Assembly: GCF_014851685.1 (NCBI RefSeq)
Contig: NZ_JACVAC010000002.1
Span: 62,001 to 126,000, forward strand
From: Pseudomonas sp. PDM05
Lineage (GTDB): Bacteria > Pseudomonadota > Gammaproteobacteria > Pseudomonadales > Pseudomonadaceae
Length of the DNA stretch: 64,000 nt
Reading direction: 5' to 3'
Under the pieces are notes generated by a model, which searched no databases, was not told the origin of the DNA, and worked only from the letters and a program-made list of their open reading frames with translations. Shown piece by piece: positions 1-8,393 of this stretch (its first letter is position 1; each line of letters opens with the position of its first letter). The position numbers and the translations under genes were made by a program.

Positions 1-562
1 GAGCGAAACCGCCAACATCCTGCACAACGCCACCGAACGCAGCCTGGTTCTGATGGACGAAGTCGGCCGTGGCACCAGCACCTTCGACGGCCTGTCCCTG
101 GCCTGGGCGGCAGCCGAGCGCCTCGCGCATCTGCGCGCCTATACATTGTTCGCCACCCATTACTTCGAACTGACCGTATTGCCGGAAAGCGAGCCGCTGG
201 TGGCCAACGTGCACCTCAACGCGACCGAGCACAACGAGCGCATCGTGTTCCTGCACCACGTGCTGCCAGGGCCGGCGAGCCAGAGCTACGGCCTGGCTGT
301 GGCGCAACTGGCCGGCGTACCGAACATCGTGATCAGCCGCGCCCGCGAGCACCTCAGTCGCTTGGAAACCACGGCGCTGCCTCATGAAAACGTGGTCGCC
401 AGCCCCGCCAAAGCCACGAGCAAAAACGCCGCGCCGCACCAGAGCGATATGTTCGCCAGCCTGCCTCACCCGGTGCTGGATGAATTGGCAAAGCTTGACC
501 TGGATGACTTGACGCCGCGAAAAGCGCTCGAAATGTTATATGCACTGAAGACTCGGATATAA
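1..562 (+). CDS. mutS: DNA mismatch repair ATPase MutS, C-terminal part
   Basis: This is the C-terminal 186 residues of MutS, open at the left edge of the window (the reading frame starts at base 2). MutS recognises mismatches and recruits MutL. The visible part begins in the ATPase domain. It contains [10 protein letters not shown], the Walker B stretch LMDE and the GRGTSTFDG switch, then THYFEL, and ends in the helix-turn-helix dimerisation region ([24 protein letters not shown]). The start and mismatch-binding domains lie outside the window. Identification is secure from the MutS-specific motifs. The next gene downstream, fdxA, is the usual Pseudomonas neighbour. Confidence 0.97.
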   Translation, partial: SETANILHNATERSLVLMDEVGRGTSTFDGLSLAWAAAERLAHLRAYTLFATHYFELTVLPESEPLVANVHLNATEHNERIVFLHHVLPGPASQSYGLAVAQLAGVPNIVISRAREHLSRLETTALPHENVVASPAKATSKNAAPHQSDMFASLPHPVLDELAKLDLDDLTPRKALEMLYALKTRI

Positions 563-704
563 CGCTGAGGCTTGCAAGCTGGTAGACTCTCGCGCGGTTT
601 GGGATGCTGCGGGCTCTTAGCCTGGTCCGCAGACTACCACTCCCGAACCTCGCGAGCCCTGCCACAAAGGGTTTCGCCGCCGCCGCCTGAGGAGAGAATT
701 AGAA

Positions 705-1028
705 ATGACCTTCGTCGTCACCGACAACTGCATCAAGTGCAAGTACACCGACTGCGTGGAAGTATGTCCGGTGGACTGCTTCTACGAAGGCCCGAACTTC
801 CTGGTCATCCACCCGGACGAGTGCATTGACTGCGCCCTGTGTGAACCGGAATGCCCGGCCGTCGCAATTTTCTCCGAGGACGAAGTCCCGGCAGGTATGG
901 AACAGTTCATTCAGCTCAACGTCGAGCTGGCGGAAATCTGGCCAAATATCACCGAGAAGAAAGATTCGCTGCCAGATGCAGCTGAATGGGATGGCAAGCC
1001 CGGCAAGATCGCTGATCTGATTCGCTGA
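705..1028 (+). CDS. fdxA: 7Fe ferredoxin FdxA
   Basis: This is a 107-residue ferredoxin, probably a soluble cytoplasmic electron carrier. The N-terminal half shows the seven-iron pattern: [14 protein letters not shown], then [14 protein letters not shown], which would bind one 3Fe-4S and one 4Fe-4S cluster. The C-terminal extension ([17 protein letters not shown]...[10 protein letters not shown]) is typical of the Azotobacter/Pseudomonas FdxA group. A GGAGAG ribosome site lies just before the ATG, and a strong terminator follows the stop. The mutS-fdxA-rsmZ order is characteristic of Pseudomonas. The 142 bases between mutS and fdxA show no other recognisable feature. Confidence 0.96.
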   Translation: MTFVVTDNCIKCKYTDCVEVCPVDCFYEGPNFLVIHPDECIDCALCEPECPAVAIFSEDEVPAGMEQFIQLNVELAEIWPNITEKKDSLPDAAEWDGKPGKIADLIR

Positions 1029-1045
1029 TCGGTTTGCTACGACTT

Positions 1046-1069
1046 AAAAGGCCCTCAAGGGCCTTTTTT
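1046..1069 (+). terminator. Rho-independent terminator of fdxA
   Basis: AAAAGGCCCT and AGGGCCTTTTTT form a near-perfect hairpin ending in a T run, 17 bases after the fdxA stop. Confidence 0.9.
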
Positions 1070-1104
1070 GCGTTTTGCAGGCTGGGGTTCACTTTTCTAC
1101 AGGC

Positions 1105-1238
1105 AAAAAAAAGGGGCGGTATGACCCGCCCACATTTTTTCCCTAGTCCCTGTATTCCTTTTCATCATCCTGATGAATCGCATCCTGCGACATTCCTTCA
1201 AACCATCGTTCCTTGATGGCTGTGTCAATCCGTGGACA
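1105..1238 (-). ncRNA. rsmZ: RsmZ, CsrA/RsmA-sequestering small RNA
   Basis: On the minus strand this region reads as an RsmZ-type RNA of about 130 nt. The 5' end TGTCCACGGATTGACACAGC forms the first hairpin. It is followed by loops carrying exposed GGA motifs: I count eight GGAs, among them AAGGAACG, GCAGGATGC, TCAGGATGA, AAAGGAAT and two GGGA. It ends in a GGGGCGG/CCGCCC hairpin with a run of eight Ts. Known RsmZ RNAs bind several RsmA/RsmE dimers through GGA motifs and relieve translational repression of secondary metabolism and exoproduct genes. The ends are inferred from the promoter and the terminator. Confidence 0.93.
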
Positions 1239-1246
1239 CGGGGCCG

Positions 1247-1274
1247 ATCTTAAAGAGTTCCAAAGGAAGTTCAA
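1247..1274 (-). promoter_or_regulatory. sigma70 promoter of rsmZ
   Basis: On the minus strand TTGAAC (1269-1274), a 16-base spacer and TAAGAT (1247-1252) place transcription start about 8 bases downstream, at the first base of the predicted RsmZ (1238). Confidence 0.75.
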
Positions 1275-1410
1275 CGGCAACCCAGCCGCCGGCCGAGAGA
1301 TTTGCGCCTCAGAACAAAAGTAAATAATTGTTATTATTCAATAGGATAGAAAACAACCCGAGTGTTTCGAGACGCCCATGGCGGCTAAAAAAACCAAACA
1401 CTTACGAGAA

Positions 1411-1428
1411 AGTAAGTAATTGCTTACA
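1411..1428 (-). promoter_or_regulatory. GacA upstream activating sequence of rsmZ
   Basis: The minus strand reads TGTAAG-CAATTA-CTTACT. This matches the known GacA box TGTAAG-N6-CTTACA at all but the last base. It lies about 180 bases upstream of the predicted RsmZ start, the distance known for rsmZ in fluorescent pseudomonads. The bases between box and promoter are A/T-rich, with AATAA-TTG-TTATT at 1323-1335, which may be a nucleoid-protein (MvaT-type) target; that last point is inference. Confidence 0.88.
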
Positions 1429-1481
1429 CGAGCAATTGCGTAAAAGCGTAACTGGCAGGCCTTGAGCGTTCTGCAAACATG

Positions 1482-1509
1482 AAAAAGCCCCGACACCGTC
1501 GAGGCTTTT
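1482..1509 (-). terminator. Rho-independent terminator of apbC
   Basis: AAAAGCC-CCGAC-acc-GTCGAGGCTTTT hairpin just beyond the apbC stop. The minus-strand transcript ends in a T run. Confidence 0.85.
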
Positions 1510-1523
1510 CTCCTTCACGTCGC

Positions 1524-2618
1524 TTAGTCGTCGCTGACGGTAATCGTCGGCATTGCCGGTGCAGCCGCTTCCTGCAGGACGATCCGCGCGCCTACGTGGC
1601 GGGCCAGTTCCTGATAAATCATGGCGATCTGGCTGTCAGGCTCGGCGACAACGGTAGGCTTGCCTCCGTCGGCCTGCTCACGAATCAGCATGGACAACGG
1701 CAACGAGGCCAGCAGTTCGACCCCGTACTGGGTGGCCAGCTTCTCGCCGCCGCCCTCGCCGAACAGATGCTCGGCGTGACCGCAGTTGGAGCAGATGTGC
1801 ACCGCCATGTTTTCCACGACGCCCAGCACCGGGATGTTGACCTTGCGGAACATCTCCACACCTTTTTTCGCGTCCAGCAGCGCCAGGTCCTGGGGCGTGG
1901 TGACGATCACAGAGCCGGCCACCGGGACTTTCTGCGCCAGGGTCAGCTGGATGTCGCCGGTGCCTGGCGGCATGTCGATCACCAGGTAATCCAGGTCGCC
2001 CCAGGCAGTCTGGGTTACCAGTTGCAACAGCGCGCCGGAAACCATAGGGCCGCGCCAGACCATCGGGGTGTTGTCGTCAGTGAGGAAGGCCATGGACATG
2101 ACTTCCACGCCCAGGGACTCAATCGGCACAAACCATTTCTGATCCTTGACCTTCGGTCGGGTGCCTTCGGCGATGCCGAACATCACGCCTTGGCTCGGGC
2201 CGTAGATGTCGGCGTCGAGAATACCCACGCGGGCGCCTTCACGCGCCAGGGCCAACGCCAGGTTGGCGGCGGTGGTGGATTTGCCGACGCCGCCCTTGCC
2301 GGAAGCGACAGCAACGACGTTCTTGACATTGGCCAGGCCCGGAATCTGCGCCTGGGCCTTGTGCGGTGCAATCACGCACTGGATGTCGACCCTGGCCGAG
2401 CTCACGCCGTCCAGGCCTTCGATCGCCATCTGCAGCATCTGCGCCCAGCCGTTCTTGAACAGACCGGCGGCATAACCCAGTTCCAACTGGACCGACACCC
2501 GCTCGCCCTCGATCTCGATGGCGCGCACACAACCGGCACTGATCGGGTCCTGGTTCAAATAGGGGTCGGTGTACTGGCGAAGAACGGCTTCCACCGCTGC
2601 GCGATTCACGGCGCTCAT
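1524..2618 (-). CDS. apbC: Iron-sulfur cluster carrier ATPase ApbC/Mrp
   Basis: This 364-residue P-loop NTPase of the Mrp/ApbC/Nbp35 family binds and transfers Fe-S clusters in the cytoplasm. The first ~90 residues form a DUF59/MIP18-type domain. The deviant Walker A SGKGGVGKST lies near residue 110, and DADIYGPSQG and MPPGTGD are the other nucleotide-site motifs. The cluster-bridging CxxC is visible as HICSNCGHAEHLFG. Length is normal for the family. It is divergent from metG, and the 171 bases between them must hold both promoters. It has its own terminator and appears monocistronic. Confidence 0.96.
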   Translation of the reverse strand: MSAVNRAAVEAVLRQYTDPYLNQDPISAGCVRAIEIEGERVSVQLELGYAAGLFKNGWAQMLQMAIEGLDGVSSARVDIQCVIAPHKAQAQIPGLANVKNVVAVASGKGGVGKSTTAANLALALAREGARVGILDADIYGPSQGVMFGIAEGTRPKVKDQKWFVPIESLGVEVMSMAFLTDDNTPMVWRGPMVSGALLQLVTQTAWGDLDYLVIDMPPGTGDIQLTLAQKVPVAGSVIVTTPQDLALLDAKKGVEMFRKVNIPVLGVVENMAVHICSNCGHAEHLFGEGGGEKLATQYGVELLASLPLSMLIREQADGGKPTVVAEPDSQIAMIYQELARHVGARIVLQEAAAPAMPTITVSDD

Positions 2619-2789
2619 GGGCTACTCCCGAAAAAGACTGACTGAAACAGGCGGCTATCCTAACCGTTCCTATGGCTCAACGGCATGCTTTCGCAGGTTT
2701 GGAAGATGCTGAAACAGCGTCACGGGGTGAAATATATTTCCCGGCGCTTTATAGTGGCCGACCTCCGTTTCATCAAGTAGCCGAGCCCC

Positions 2790-4841
2790 ATGTCCGAGCC
2801 ACGCAAGATCCTCGTCACCAGCGCCCTGCCCTATGCCAATGGTTCCATCCATCTTGGCCATATGCTTGAGTACATCCAGACCGATATGTGGGTGCGCTTC
2901 CAGAAGCATCGCGGCAACCAATGCATCTATGTCTGCGCGGACGACGCCCACGGTTCGGCCATCATGTTGCGCGCCGAAAAGGAAGGCATCACCCCGGAAC
3001 AACTGATCGCCAACGTGCAGGCCGAACACAGCGCCGACTTTGCCGAGTTCCTGGTGGATTTCGACAACTTCCACTCGACCCACTCCGAAGAAAACCGCGA
3101 GCTGTCGAGCCAGATCTACCTGCGCTTGAAGGATGCCGGGCACATCGACCAGCGTTCGGTCACCCAGTATTTCGACCCGGAAAAGAAGATGTTCCTGGCC
3201 GACCGCTTCATCAAGGGCACCTGCCCGAAATGCGGCACCGAAGACCAGTACGGCGACAACTGCGAAAAATGCGGTGCGACCTACGCACCGACCGAGCTGA
3301 AGGATCCGAAGTCGGCGATCTCCGGCGCCACCCCGGTGCTCAAGGATTCCCAACACTTCTTCTTCAAGCTCCCGGACTTCCAGCAGATGCTGCAAACCTG
3401 GACCCGCAGCGGCACCCTGCAGGACGCCGTGGCGAACAAGCTCTCCGAGTGGCTCGACAGCGGCCTGCAACAGTGGGACATCTCCCGCGACGCGCCGTAC
3501 TTCGGCTTCGAGATCCCGGGCGAGCCGGGCAAGTACTTCTATGTGTGGCTGGACGCGCCAATCGGCTACATGGCCAGCTTCAAGAACCTGTGTGATCGCA
3601 CCCCGGAGCTGGACTTCGACGCGTTCTGGAACAAGGATTCCACCGCCGAGCTGTACCACTTCATCGGCAAGGACATCGTCAACTTCCACGCCCTGTTCTG
3701 GCCGGCCATGCTTGAAGGTTCGGGCTACCGCAAGCCGACCGGCATTGCCGTGCACGGCTACCTGACGGTCAACGGCCAGAAGATGTCCAAGTCCCGTGGC
3801 ACCTTTATCAAGGCGCGCACCTACCTGGACCACCTGTCGCCGGAATACCTGCGCTACTACTACGCCTCCAAGCTGGGCCGTGGCGTAGACGACCTCGACC
3901 TGAACCTGGAAGACTTCGTACAGAAGGTCAACTCGGACCTGGTAGGCAAGGTCGTCAACATCGCCAGCCGTTGCGCCGGTTTCATCCACAAGGGCAACGC
4001 TGGCCTGCTGGTGGCCGAAAATGCCGCACCGGAACTGACCGACGCGTTCCTGGCCGCCGCACCGAGCATCGCCGAAGCCTATGAAGCCCGCGACTTTGCC
4101 CGCGCCATGCGCGAAATCATGGGCCTGGCCGACCGCGCCAACGCCTGGATCGCCGACAAGGCACCGTGGTCGCTGAACAAGCAGGAAGGCAAGCAGGCGC
4201 AAGTCCAGGCGATCTGCGCCACCGGCGTCAACCTGTTCCGCCAGTTGGTGATCTTCCTCAAGCCGGTGCTGCCGCTGCTGGCCGCCGACGCCGAGGCGTT
4301 CCTCAACGTTGCGCCGCTGACCTGGAAGGACCACGCGACCCTGCTCAGCAACCATCAGTTGAACGAGTTCAAGCCGCTGATGACCCGCATCGACCCGCTC
4401 AAGGTCCAGGCCATGACCGACGCTTCGAAAGAAGACCTGGTCGCCAGCCAGACCGATACCGGCTCGGCTGCGCCAGTAGGCAATGGTGAATTGGCCAAAG
4501 ACCCGATCTCTGCGGAAATCGACTTTGACGCTTTCGCCGCAGTCGACCTGCGTGTCGCGCTGATCGTAAAAGCCGAAGCCGTGGAAGGTGCCGACAAGCT
4601 GCTGCGCCTGACGCTGGACCTTGGCGGCGAGCAACGCAACGTGTTCTCCGGGATCAAGAGCGCTTATCCGGACCCGTCCAAACTCGATGGTCGTCTGACC
4701 ATGATGATCGCCAACCTCAAGCCACGGAAAATGAAGTTCGGCATCTCCGAAGGCATGGTGATGGCGGCCGGTCCTGGCGGTGAAGAGATCTACCTGCTGA
4801 GCCCTGACAGCGGCGCCAAGCCGGGTCAACGGATCAAGTAA
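2790..4841 (+). CDS. metG: Methionyl-tRNA synthetase
   Basis: This 683-residue class I synthetase charges tRNA-Met with methionine. Signature motifs are HLGH at residues 21-24 and KMSKS at 331-335. A zinc knuckle uses C145, C148, C158 and C161. The last ~110 residues (from [12 protein letters not shown]) form the C-terminal tRNA-binding/dimerisation domain (Arc1p/EMAP-like), as in the long E. coli-type enzyme. The ATG is preceded by CAAGTAGCCGAGCCCC, a weak ribosome site. A likely -10 (TTTATAGT) lies about 30 bases upstream. A terminator follows directly. Confidence 0.98.
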   Translation: MSEPRKILVTSALPYANGSIHLGHMLEYIQTDMWVRFQKHRGNQCIYVCADDAHGSAIMLRAEKEGITPEQLIANVQAEHSADFAEFLVDFDNFHSTHSEENRELSSQIYLRLKDAGHIDQRSVTQYFDPEKKMFLADRFIKGTCPKCGTEDQYGDNCEKCGATYAPTELKDPKSAISGATPVLKDSQHFFFKLPDFQQMLQTWTRSGTLQDAVANKLSEWLDSGLQQWDISRDAPYFGFEIPGEPGKYFYVWLDAPIGYMASFKNLCDRTPELDFDAFWNKDSTAELYHFIGKDIVNFHALFWPAMLEGSGYRKPTGIAVHGYLTVNGQKMSKSRGTFIKARTYLDHLSPEYLRYYYASKLGRGVDDLDLNLEDFVQKVNSDLVGKVVNIASRCAGFIHKGNAGLLVAENAAPELTDAFLAAAPSIAEAYEARDFARAMREIMGLADRANAWIADKAPWSLNKQEGKQAQVQAICATGVNLFRQLVIFLKPVLPLLAADAEAFLNVAPLTWKDHATLLSNHQLNEFKPLMTRIDPLKVQAMTDASKEDLVASQTDTGSAAPVGNGELAKDPISAEIDFDAFAAVDLRVALIVKAEAVEGADKLLRLTLDLGGEQRNVFSGIKSAYPDPSKLDGRLTMMIANLKPRKMKFGISEGMVMAAGPGGEEIYLLSPDSGAKPGQRIK

Positions 4842-4853
4842 GCCTGCAAGACG

Positions 4854-4881
4854 GCCCTGTCGCTTCGGCGACAGGGCTTTT
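4854..4881 (+). terminator. Rho-independent terminator of metG
   Basis: GCCCTGTCG-cttcgg-CGACAGGGC followed by TTTT, 12 bases after the metG stop. Confidence 0.9.
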
Positions 4882-4958
4882 CAGCTAGTTCCCCCTTTTC
4901 GCTTGCCGGATAATCAGACCCTGTTTGTCTAACCTACCGGCACGCCAATGATCACAGC

Positions 4959-5921
4959 ATGAACCTCATTCAACGTATCGACGCGCTGCTACCGCAGACC
5001 CAATGCGGCAAATGCGGGCACCCCGGATGCAAGCCTTACGCAGAGGGCATCGCCAGCGGCGAAGCCATCAACAAGTGTCCGCCTGGTGGACAGGAAACCA
5101 TCGCCGGCCTGGCGCACTTGCTGAACGTGCCGGTGCTGGCGCTGGATACCTCCCGTGGCGAAGCTCCGGCGCAGATTGCGTACATCCGCGAAGCCGAGTG
5201 CATCGGCTGCACCAAGTGCATCCAGGCGTGCCCGGTGGATGCGATTGTGGGCGCCGCCAAGTTGATGCACACAGTGATCGTCGACGAATGCACGGGTTGT
5301 GATTTGTGTGTGGCGCCGTGCCCGGTCGATTGCATTGAAATGCGCCCATTGGTCAGCGTGCTGCCGATCGTGGGAGGTCTGGCAGCCAATGATCACGAGC
5401 GCCACGAACGCAGCCTCAAGCGTGACCGGGCACGGCGTCGCTACGAACAACGCAACGCGCGCTTGCAGCGGGAAGAGGAGCATCGGCTCGCCGAGCGCCA
5501 GGCACGGACCAAACGACCGGCACCGACGGAAACCGCGCCGGTAGATGCCCTGCAAGCGATTACGGACGCAGCGGTGAAGAAGGCCAAGATTGAGCTGGCG
5601 ATGAGCCGCGCACAGCTGCACAAGTCCTTGAAAGCCTTTGGTCATCCACCGACCTTTGAACAGCAATCTCAGTTGATCGTCCTGCAACAGCAGTTTGAGG
5701 CCGCGGAACGCGCATTGGCTGCACTGGAACCAGACAGCACGCCAGCAATGCCACGGTCGCCCGTGAATACTGCCGAACTCAAACGCGCCAAAATCCAGCT
5801 GGCGATGCGCCGCGCCGAGCTGAAGAAAGCGCAGGATCGGCTGGCCGCCCCGCAAGAACTGGCCGACGCACAAAACCGGCTCGATGAAGCGCAACGTCAA
5901 GTCGATGCCCTGGGCACGTGA
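4959..5921 (+). CDS. rsxB: RnfB/RsxB-type ferredoxin, stand-alone and unanchored
   Basis: The 320-residue protein matches RnfB. An N-terminal 4Fe-4S domain has C16, C19 and C24 (CGKCGHPGC) with a fourth Cys in NKCPPGG. Two bacterial-ferredoxin clusters follow ([13 protein letters not shown] and [13 protein letters not shown], about residues 80-130). The membrane helix that starts ordinary RnfB is absent. The last ~180 residues are charged and helical with an internal repeat ([14 protein letters not shown] and [14 protein letters not shown]). The other Rnf genes (A, C, D, G, E), which in P. aeruginosa lie between metG and nth, are missing here. It cannot form the usual ion-pumping complex with local partners. 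A role as a soluble electron carrier is inference. Confidence 0.88.
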   Translation: MNLIQRIDALLPQTQCGKCGHPGCKPYAEGIASGEAINKCPPGGQETIAGLAHLLNVPVLALDTSRGEAPAQIAYIREAECIGCTKCIQACPVDAIVGAAKLMHTVIVDECTGCDLCVAPCPVDCIEMRPLVSVLPIVGGLAANDHERHERSLKRDRARRRYEQRNARLQREEEHRLAERQARTKRPAPTETAPVDALQAITDAAVKKAKIELAMSRAQLHKSLKAFGHPPTFEQQSQLIVLQQQFEAAERALAALEPDSTPAMPRSPVNTAELKRAKIQLAMRRAELKKAQDRLAAPQELADAQNRLDEAQRQVDALGT

Positions 5922-6106
5922 CCTGCAACGTTGAGAACGGTCAGCAACTGTTTGCTGCATTGCGCTCACGCTAGGGTTGTTACGCGGCGAGGCAGACACC
6001 ACTTTGATGCCTACCGGGTTTATCCTGCTGGGGTTACTGCTGGCAGGGGCCCGGCCTGGACCCTTTTCACCTTCACGCTGAACACCGGCAAGGAACCACT
6101 CGTCCC

Positions 6107-6745
6107 ATGAACGCCGTAAAACGCCTGGAAATTTTCCGCAGGTTTCACGAAGACAATCCGGAACCCAAAACCGAACTGGCCTACTCCTCGCCGTTCGAGC
6201 TGCTGATTGCGGTGATCCTGTCGGCACAATCCACCGACGTAGGCGTCAACAAGGCCACGGCCAAACTGTACCCGGTAGCCAACACGCCAGCGGCAATCCA
6301 TGCCTTGGGTGTCGATGGGTTATCGGAGTACATCAAGACGATCGGCCTCTACAACAGCAAGGCCAAGAACGTGATTGAGACCTGCCGGATGCTCGTTGAG
6401 CTGCACGGCGGTGAAGTGCCACAAACTCGCGAAGCGCTGGAAGCCCTCCCCGGCGTAGGGCGCAAAACCGCCAATGTCGTGCTCAACACCGCGTTCCGAC
6501 AGTTGACCATGGCGGTGGACACGCACATTTTCCGGGTCAGTAACCGAACTGGTATCGCCCGCGGCAAGAATGTGGTCGAGGTGGAAAATCAATTGATGAA
6601 GTTCGTGCCCAAGCCGTATCTGCTCGACTCCCATCATTGGCTGATCCTGCATGGGCGCTATGTTTGTCAGGCGCGCAAGCCGCGCTGCGGCAGCTGTCGC
6701 ATCGAGGACCTGTGCGAATACAAGGACAAGACATCAGACGATTGA
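6107..6745 (+). CDS. nth: Endonuclease III
   Basis: This 212-residue bifunctional DNA glycosylase/AP lyase removes oxidised pyrimidines in base excision repair. It shows the helix-hairpin-helix EALPGVGRKTANVV, with the catalytic Lys in GRKTAN and the catalytic Asp in AVDTHIFRV. The C-terminal 4Fe-4S loop is CQARKPRCGSCRIEDLC (C-x6-C-x2-C-x5-C). Length is typical. It follows the RnfB-like gene after 185 bases, keeping the usual Pseudomonas rnf-nth neighbourhood. Nothing certain was found in that gap. Confidence 0.97.
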   Translation: MNAVKRLEIFRRFHEDNPEPKTELAYSSPFELLIAVILSAQSTDVGVNKATAKLYPVANTPAAIHALGVDGLSEYIKTIGLYNSKAKNVIETCRMLVELHGGEVPQTREALEALPGVGRKTANVVLNTAFRQLTMAVDTHIFRVSNRTGIARGKNVVEVENQLMKFVPKPYLLDSHHWLILHGRYVCQARKPRCGSCRIEDLCEYKDKTSDD

Positions 6746-6852
6746 GCAATCATTGGTTTTTTTGATCTGTCGATTGAAAAAATCTTTTTTACCCATTCAT
6801 GGATTATCGTTATAAGGAGCGCCAACGGCAGTCTTAGCCCGGAGTGAACCTT

Positions 6853-7035
6853 ATGAGCACTGGCAAAGAACAATTGGATGTAGAAGACGACCTCGTTGCA
6901 GAGCCGGATGACGATGGCGAAGCCCCCGTTGCGGAGGTGGCCAAGACCAATCTGAGCAAACGTCGCACTATCGACAATCTTCTGGAAGAGCGACGCTTGC
7001 AAAAACAACTGGCCGATTACGACTTCGACCTCTGA
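6853..7035 (+). CDS. Small acidic protein of the PA3496 family
   Basis: The 60-residue protein (MSTGKEQLDVEDD...LADYDFDL) is acidic in its first half and basic-helical in its second (SKRRTIDNLLEERRLQKQLADY). It resembles the short PA3496-type proteins that follow nth in Pseudomonas, sometimes annotated as putative envelope integrity proteins. Its function is unknown. I chose the ATG at 6853, preceded by CCGGAGTGAACCTT, over an in-frame GTG three codons upstream that overlaps that ribosome site. No signal peptide or membrane segment is visible. A strong terminator follows. Confidence 0.8.
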   Translation: MSTGKEQLDVEDDLVAEPDDDGEAPVAEVAKTNLSKRRTIDNLLEERRLQKQLADYDFDL

Positions 7036-7053
7036 CCTGGCCGTTGACGACCA

Positions 7054-7079
7054 GAAGCCTCCCTGACGGAGGCTTTTTT
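7054..7079 (+). terminator. Rho-independent terminator
   Basis: AAGCCTCC-ctgac-GGAGGCTTTTTT after the PA3496-family gene. It may also reduce read-through from the convergent response regulator. Confidence 0.9.
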
Positions 7080-7129
7080 CCAACGAGTACTCTGGTTACC
7101 TATCAGCGTTTTGATGGACCCCTTCCCAC

Positions 7130-7762
7130 CTATACCAACCCATTGCGCTGGGCCAGTTCAATCAGGTCCACCAGGGAGCGGGCATTGAGCTTGAGCAACA
7201 AGCGCGTCTTGTAGGTGCTGACGGTCTTGTTACTGAGGAACATGCCATCGGCGATCTCCTTGTTGGTTTTACCACGGGCCAACTGCTGCAACACCATCAT
7301 CTCCCGGCCCGAAAGGCGTTCAACCATGTCGGCCTCGCTGGCATTGCCCATGGTAGAGCGCACCGAATTCAGCGCCTGGTTCGGGAAATAGCTGTAGCCG
7401 GAAAGCACCGCCTTGATAGCGCTCAGCAACTCGGTCAGGTCCTGTTGCTTGCATACATACCCCGCCGCCCCCGCCTGCATGCATCGCATGGAGAAATGCC
7501 CCGGAGCCTGTGACGTCAGCACCAACACCTTGAACGGCGCAGGCTGTTTGACCGAAGAGAGCCGGCAAATAACTTCCAACCCATCGAGCTTGGGAATTCC
7601 AATATCCAGTATGACAATGTCCGGCATATGTTCCCGTGCAAGTTGCAACGCATCGACACCGTTATCGGTCTCGGCAACGACCTCATAACCATGACGCTCC
7701 ATTAGCATACGCACAGCAAGACGAATGACGGGATGATCATCCACGATCAGCACTTTATTCAT
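7130..7762 (-). CDS. BvgA/EvgA-like LuxR-family response regulator, orphan
   Basis: The 210-residue response regulator has an N-terminal receiver domain (IVDDHP at 6-11, phospho-acceptor D53 in ILDIGIPKLDG, Lys in CKQQD) and a C-terminal LuxR/NarL DNA-binding domain (LSGREMMVLQQLARGKTNKEIADGMFLSNKTVSTYKTRLL). Its sequence closely follows the Bordetella BvgA and E. coli EvgA style, including TDNGVDALQLAREHMPDIVILDIG. BvgA-type regulators work with large hybrid sensor kinases, but no sensor gene is adjacent, so the partner must lie elsewhere. I start at MNKVLIVDD (7762), not four codons upstream. It is convergent with the PA3496-family gene. Confidence 0.9.
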   Translation of the reverse strand: MNKVLIVDDHPVIRLAVRMLMERHGYEVVAETDNGVDALQLAREHMPDIVILDIGIPKLDGLEVICRLSSVKQPAPFKVLVLTSQAPGHFSMRCMQAGAAGYVCKQQDLTELLSAIKAVLSGYSYFPNQALNSVRSTMGNASEADMVERLSGREMMVLQQLARGKTNKEIADGMFLSNKTVSTYKTRLLLKLNARSLVDLIELAQRNGLV

Positions 7763-8344
7763 AAGAAAGTCCAATTTCGCTGTTCGAATTATTCAGAGCA
7801 AGCACAATAGCCTAGTCGTTTCCTAGTTGGCATAGTATTCCCCCCCGCGCAACAGCAAGCAGAGACCCAACCCACAGCGCAATAGGAATTGACCTACAAA
7901 AAAACGCAAAGTCGACCGTAGCGAGTTGTATGAGGCCTTTCAGATCTTTCCGGTCCCACACATATTTTGAATAAATTATCCCTCGGATATGGGATGGACG
8001 GCGAAAGTAGCGCACACGACTTTCAGGAAATATCCCTTGCTTGTGGCCATCGCTCCCTTGAGAGGCCAAGAAAACCACCACCTTTTTAGTTCCATTAAAC
8101 ATATTCATTTACACCCATATTTCCTACAGAGCATTCAGCGCACAACAATTAAATTGTGCTTACTTGTGTGATTTATCTGTAAGACATAGTTCCTTGCCAG
8201 GTGTAATTAATTCATTTCACCTCGCAAACAAGCCATCAAGTGCAGTTGGCCCGGCAGACAAATTTCCTGTCGCCTTAACTTCAACAAAGTTTAAACATCG
8301 ATAAACAAAAGATCGAATCAAGGCTGCCTGGCTTTTCATCGGGC
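7763..8344. other. AT-rich intergenic stretch without a supported gene
   Basis: About 580 bases between the orphan response regulator and the argG terminator are clearly richer in A/T than the surroundings. Two short open frames (98 and 60 codons) have no recognisable protein features. The response regulator promoter must lie in the left part. I see no tRNA, hairpin array or mobile element. Long leaders and foreign-DNA silencing are possible but not shown. Confidence 0.5.
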
Positions 8345-8372
8345 AAAAAAAAGCCCCTTCAACAAGGGGCTT
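8345..8372 (-). terminator. Rho-independent terminator of argG
   Basis: On the minus strand AAGCCCCTT-gttg-AAGGGGCTT runs into eight Ts, 22 bases beyond the argG stop. Confidence 0.92.
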
Positions 8373-8393
8373 TCCTTAGAGTGTCTTGAGCAC

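Noticed and set aside
1034-1216. Short plus-strand frame over the rsmZ region
   Set aside because: It overlaps the fdxA terminator and RsmZ and has no protein-like features.
1479-2645. 388-codon open frame antisense to apbC
   Set aside because: No family features, and it starts inside the apbC terminator.
2670-4829. 719-codon open frame antisense to metG
   Set aside because: It mirrors metG codon usage in a GC-rich genome and has no recognisable domain; metG is unmistakable on the other strand.
6007-6081. 24-residue hydrophobic frame between rsxB and nth
   Set aside because: It begins with MPTGFILLGLLLAGA, but no ribosome site is visible, it is very short, and it overlaps the probable nth leader.
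7812-8108. 98-codon minus-strand frame in the AT-rich gap
   Set aside because: No ribosome site or domain recognised, and its composition is unlike the flanking genes. It could be a lineage-specific gene but cannot be supported.
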